Shown here in pieces: positions 61,666 through 64,000 of a DNA stretch of 64,000 nt. Origin of the DNA: TMED8 sp038125725 (GTDB taxonomy: Bacteria; Pseudomonadota; Alphaproteobacteria; Rhodospirillales; Casp-alpha2); the NCBI GenBank assembly GCA_038125725.1, contig JAYPEK010000006.1:1-64000 (forward strand), given 5' to 3'. How positions within the stretch are numbered: the stretch's first letter is position 1; every line of letters starts with the position of its first letter. Below the pieces are notes generated by a model. That model ran no database searches and had not been told where the DNA came from. It was given only the letters and a program-made list of their open reading frames with translations. A program made the translations under genes and the position numbers.

Positions 61666-62324
61666 GCCTCGTCCTTTACGACCTCTGCGGTTCGAACGAC
61701 CTTCGTTTCAGCCCGTACTGCTGGCGCACCAAGCTGGCGCTCAAACACAAGGGCCTGGAATACGAGACCGTGCCGGTGGCGTTCACCGACAAACCGAAAA
61801 TCGAGTTTTCCGGCCAGGAAAAGGTGCCGGTGATCGACGACAACGGAACCGTCGTCTTCGACAGTTGGAGCATCGCCGAATACCTGGAGGATGCCTATCC
61901 GTCGGCGCCGGCGCTGTTTCCCGGCGCGCGCGGGCGTCAATACGCCAAGATGACCAACGATTGGACGGATGCGTTGCACGGCATGATCCTGCGCTGCATC
62001 ATCGTCGATATCCACGACCGGCTGGATGCGCCCGACCGGGCCTATTTCCGCCAATCGCGCGAGGGGCGCTTCGGCGCCTCGCTTGAGGATCTGCAGGCGG
62101 CGCGCGACGAAACCCGCCGCGAGTTGAGCGAAGCCATGGCGTCGATGCGCGTGCATCTGATGGATGGCCCTTTCGTCTGCGGCGAGGCGCCGGCTTACGG
62201 CGATTTCATCGTTTTCGGCTCGCTCCGTTGGGCCGAATGCTGCAGTGATTACCCGCTATTGGACGACGACGACCCGATTGCCGCCTGGTATCGGCGCCTC
62301 GGCGAACATATGGACGTCCTTTGA
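61662..62324 (+). CDS. Glutathione S-transferase family protein (LigE/beta-etherase-like N-terminus)
   Basis: This 220-residue GST has an N-terminal thioredoxin fold (LVLYDLCGSNDLRFSPYCWRTKLALKHKGLEY), EKVPVIDDNGTVVFDSWSIAEYLE, and a helical C-terminal domain. The SPYCWRTKLALKHKGL pattern is seen in GSTs of the beta-etherase branch. The start overlaps the DsrE-like stop; the longer open frame upstream lies within that gene. Substrate unknown; reaction with glutathione persulfide or an aromatic ether is possible. Cytosolic. Confidence 0.87.
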   Translation: MSLVLYDLCGSNDLRFSPYCWRTKLALKHKGLEYETVPVAFTDKPKIEFSGQEKVPVIDDNGTVVFDSWSIAEYLEDAYPSAPALFPGARGRQYAKMTNDWTDALHGMILRCIIVDIHDRLDAPDRAYFRQSREGRFGASLEDLQAARDETRRELSEAMASMRVHLMDGPFVCGEAPAYGDFIVFGSLRWAECCSDYPLLDDDDPIAAWYRRLGEHMDVL

Positions 62325-62411
62325 GCGGTTCCGGATTCCGGAAAAGACGCGAGACATCCATATTCACTTTTGATAAAGTGTAGAGGCATCCGGAAATTCA
62401 AGGAGATGGAT

Positions 62412-62834
62412 GTGAAACGCTATCTCTTTCTTGTCGTGCTATTGATCGGCGCCGCCTTGGCGGGCGCCGTCGCGCCTTCGCGGGCGGCTGAACTGGTCAT
62501 GTTCGAGTCCGCCACCTGCGAATGGTGCGACGCCTGGCACGAGGAAATCGGCGTCGTATACCCCAATACCGAGGAATCGCGCCGCGCGCCGCTGCGCCGG
62601 GTCTCCATCGACGGTGCCCGGCCCAGCGACCTGCGTCACCTGCGGGGCATCCAGTTCACGCCGACCTTCGTGGTCATGGACGAAGGCAAGGAAGTCGGCC
62701 GCATTCTCGGCTATCCGGGCGAATCGTTTTTCTGGGAATTGCTGGACATGATCTTGAAGAAACTGCCCGATGATTCGCGTCACGCCTGCCGGGGCGCGCT
62801 CGCCGCGACGCAAAAGGGAGGGACGACATGCTGA
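62412..62834 (+). CDS. Exported thioredoxin-fold protein with CxxC motif
   Basis: This protein of 140 residues is read from GTG 62412, because AAGGAG (62400-62405) lies six bases before it and abuts the ATG at 62406. It has a signal peptide (MKRYLFLVVLLIGAALAGAVAPSRA), then ELVMFESATCEWCDAWHEEIG with the redox pair CEWC, and GIQFTPTFVVMDEGKEVGRILGYPG with cis-Pro. It resembles SoxW/DsbE-like periplasmic thioredoxins, so a thiol-disulfide role in sulfur metabolism or cytochrome maturation is likely. Its 3' end overlaps the next gene by seven bases. Confidence 0.85.
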   Translation: MKRYLFLVVLLIGAALAGAVAPSRAAELVMFESATCEWCDAWHEEIGVVYPNTEESRRAPLRRVSIDGARPSDLRHLRGIQFTPTFVVMDEGKEVGRILGYPGESFFWELLDMILKKLPDDSRHACRGALAATQKGGTTC

Positions 62835-63331
62835 AACCAATGCTGGTGACGACGGCGCTTGCCTGCCTGCTGGCGACGGGGGCCAAGGCCGACGATGGCG
62901 AGGCGCTGATCTCGTTCAAGGTGATGACCCCGGAAACGGCGCTCGAAGCCGCTCAGGCGGCGCTCGGGGACTGCCGCAAGCGCGGGTTCCAGGTGGCCAT
63001 TGCCGTGCTCGACCGTTTCGGCGTCACCCAGGTGATCCTGCGCGACCGTTTCGCCGGCCCGCATACCCCGGAAACGGCGCGCCGCAAGGCCTGGACGGCG
63101 GTCAGTTTCCGCACCGATACCAATGCCATGGTCGACGTGACCAACGCCGGCACGCCGCAATCCGGTGTGCGCCACGTGCCGCAAGCGCTGATGATCGGCG
63201 GCGGGGTGCAGGTGCAGGCGGCCGGTACGTTGGTCGGCGCCATCGGTGTTTCCGGGGCGCCGAGCGGTGAAATGGACGATGCTTGCGCCAAGGCCGGCAT
63301 CGCCGCGATCGAGGATAAACTGGCGTTTTAG
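62828..63331 (+). CDS. GlcG/HbpS family heme-binding-type protein, exported
   Basis: The 167-residue protein has a signal peptide (MLKPMLVTTALACLLATGAKA) followed by the GlcG/HbpS domain: ALEAAQAALGDCRKRGFQVAIAVLDRFGVTQVILRD, ETARRKAWTAVSFRTDT, and PQALMIGGGVQVQAAGTLVGAIGVSGAP. HbpS is an extracellular heme-binding sensor partner in Streptomyces; many proteobacterial members lie near sulfur or redox genes and their role is not known. It overlaps the thioredoxin-like gene and is followed by an inverted repeat. Confidence 0.86.
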   Translation: MLKPMLVTTALACLLATGAKADDGEALISFKVMTPETALEAAQAALGDCRKRGFQVAIAVLDRFGVTQVILRDRFAGPHTPETARRKAWTAVSFRTDTNAMVDVTNAGTPQSGVRHVPQALMIGGGVQVQAAGTLVGAIGVSGAPSGEMDDACAKAGIAAIEDKLAF

Positions 63332-63342
63332 TTTTTACGCAA

Positions 63343-63375
63343 TCTCAATGTATTATTAGCGATTTTACATTGAGA
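63343..63375. promoter_or_regulatory. 10-bp inverted repeat: terminator of the HbpS gene or ArsR operator
   Basis: TCTCAATGTA (63343-63352) and TACATTGAGA (63366-63375) form a perfect stem with a 13-base loop, and seven T follow at 63381-63387. This suits a rho-independent terminator. It also lies directly upstream of the ArsR gene in an AT-rich stretch, as expected for an autoregulatory operator. Both may be true. Confidence 0.65.
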
Positions 63376-63406
63376 ATATATTTTTTTAGGCTGTAGGAGG
63401 GGTACC

Positions 63407-63832
63407 GTGGATTCGATTGTCGCTGGGGGGAAATTTGGACCGGCGAATTGTGCTGTGGGCAGCGGTGGCAAGGGGAAGATAAGCGTGGATGCACTTGATA
63501 CGACTCTGATGAGCAATGCCAAGAAGGCGAGCGAGTTTCTCAAGGTAATGGCCAATGAAAACCGGCTGATCATTCTCTGCGCGCTGGCGCAGGGTGAGAA
63601 GAACGTCGGCGAGTTGGAGGATATCCTGGGCATTCGCCAGCCGACTCTTTCGCAGCAGTTGAGCCGCCTGCGTTCGGAAAACGTGGTGGTGACCCGGCGC
63701 GAATCGAAACAGATCTACTACCGCATCGCCAGCGATGAGGTGATCGAACTGATCGGCCTCATGTACGATCTGTTCTGCAACAAGGAAATGGACGCGTCCG
63801 CGACGGCAGAGGTTTCCGCCAACGTCGCTTGA
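63407..63832 (+). CDS. ArsR family regulator, persulfide-sensor-like (SqrR/BigR type)
   Basis: This 141-residue protein is read from GTG 63407 after AGGAGGGGTACC. The winged helix is ASEFLKVMANENRLIILCALAQGEKNVGELEDILGIRQPTLSQQLSRLRSENVV. Cys58 (in ILCAL) and Cys124 (in DLFC) are 66 residues apart, the same spacing as Cys41 and Cys107 of SqrR, which form a tetrasulfide bridge when reactive sulfur is present. A reactive-sulfur response is therefore likely. Target genes may be the redox cluster upstream. The N-terminal ~35 residues are an extra low-complexity extension. Confidence 0.87.
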   Translation: MDSIVAGGKFGPANCAVGSGGKGKISVDALDTTLMSNAKKASEFLKVMANENRLIILCALAQGEKNVGELEDILGIRQPTLSQQLSRLRSENVVVTRRESKQIYYRIASDEVIELIGLMYDLFCNKEMDASATAEVSANVA

Positions 63833-63840
63833 GGCGCCGC

Positions 63841-64000
63841 TCAGTCGTCGGAATTGCCGATGACGTAGGTCAGGCAGAACACCCGCAAACAGGACGCCAG
63901 GTTGTTCCGGTCCACCGGACAATGGTGATGGATCGAGGCGATCACTGCCGGCAGGGATCGGCTCTCTTTTTCCGCGAGTTCTTCCAGCACGTGCCAGAAT
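63841..64000 (-). CDS. Ribbon-helix-helix (RHH_4) domain protein, C-terminal part
   Basis: The frame is open to the right edge and ends at 63841. The visible 52 residues include FWHVLEELAEKESRSLPAVI and NNLASCLRVFCLTYVIG, the pattern of RHH_4 proteins common in Rhodospirillales, which are small putative DNA-binding proteins. The start lies beyond the window. It converges with the ArsR gene, with 8 bases between stops. Confidence 0.75.
   Translation of the reverse strand, partial: FWHVLEELAEKESRSLPAVIASIHHHCPVDRNNLASCLRVFCLTYVIGNSDD

Overview
The window is high-GC DNA with tightly packed genes, many ATGA or TGATG start/stop overlaps and several TTG or GTG starts. The gene families (BoxR and the box operon, the AprM type of APS reductase anchor, a CULT-domain protein close to the Magnetospirillum one, PAS_5 and RHH_4 proteins) point to an alphaproteobacterium, probably Rhodospirillales-like. 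This is inferred from families, not from a marker gene. No phage, insertion sequence, CRISPR array or rRNA was seen.

Layout. 1-8.3 kb: the end of a P-type ATPase, a bacterial CULT (cereblon-fold) protein, a D-aminoacylase-like amidohydrolase, a DUF1932 dehydrogenase, the cobalamin gene for threonine-phosphate decarboxylase, two unusual exported proteins, a GST, a YbaK protein and tRNA-Ser(GCT). 8.3-18.1 kb: the aerobic hybrid benzoate pathway, with boxR divergent from a bclA-boxC-boxB-boxA operon, then a receiver protein lacking its phospho-acceptor Asp, an aldehyde dehydrogenase and a crotonase. 18.2-31.4 kb: an accessory region with lower-GC patches. It holds an oligopeptide-type ABC transporter operon ending in a C45-family amidase/acyltransferase, a sigma-54 activator without a sensory domain, and an AtuA/DUF4387 pair. 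Two near-consensus sigma-54 promoters and three copies of the palindrome GCGTG-N5-CACGC tie these genes into one predicted regulon. This is the most interesting system in the window.

31.4-42.2 kb: a TauE/SafE permease, arsD-arsA with a Gfo/Idh oxidoreductase, a degenerate APS-kinase-like protein, a PAS_5 protein, a metallophosphoesterase, and an aprMBA operon for sulfite oxidation followed by three accessory genes. Sulfate adenylyltransferase (sat), the next enzyme of that route, lies separately at 58.1-59.3 kb. 42.6-53.2 kb: an IclR regulator divergent from a long CoA-linked catabolic operon (acyl-CoA ligase, double-hotdog hydratase, CoA transferase, GMC oxidoreductase, dehalogenase, sulfotransferase, LysR), with an acyl-CoA dehydrogenase convergent to it. 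53.2-56.9 kb: a lower-GC island with a GtrB-like glycosyltransferase, a methyltransferase and a polytopic membrane protein. 56.9-64 kb: an MFS carrier, sat, a cytosine-deaminase-like amidohydrolase, a hydroxylaminobenzoate-lyase-like protein, and a small redox/sulfur cluster (DsrE-like, GST, thioredoxin-like, HbpS-like) next to an ArsR regulator with the two cysteines of persulfide sensors.

Together the genes suggest a metabolically versatile heterotroph that degrades aromatic acids and other CoA-linked substrates and can also oxidise sulfite. All assignments come from reading motifs and context; no database search was run.
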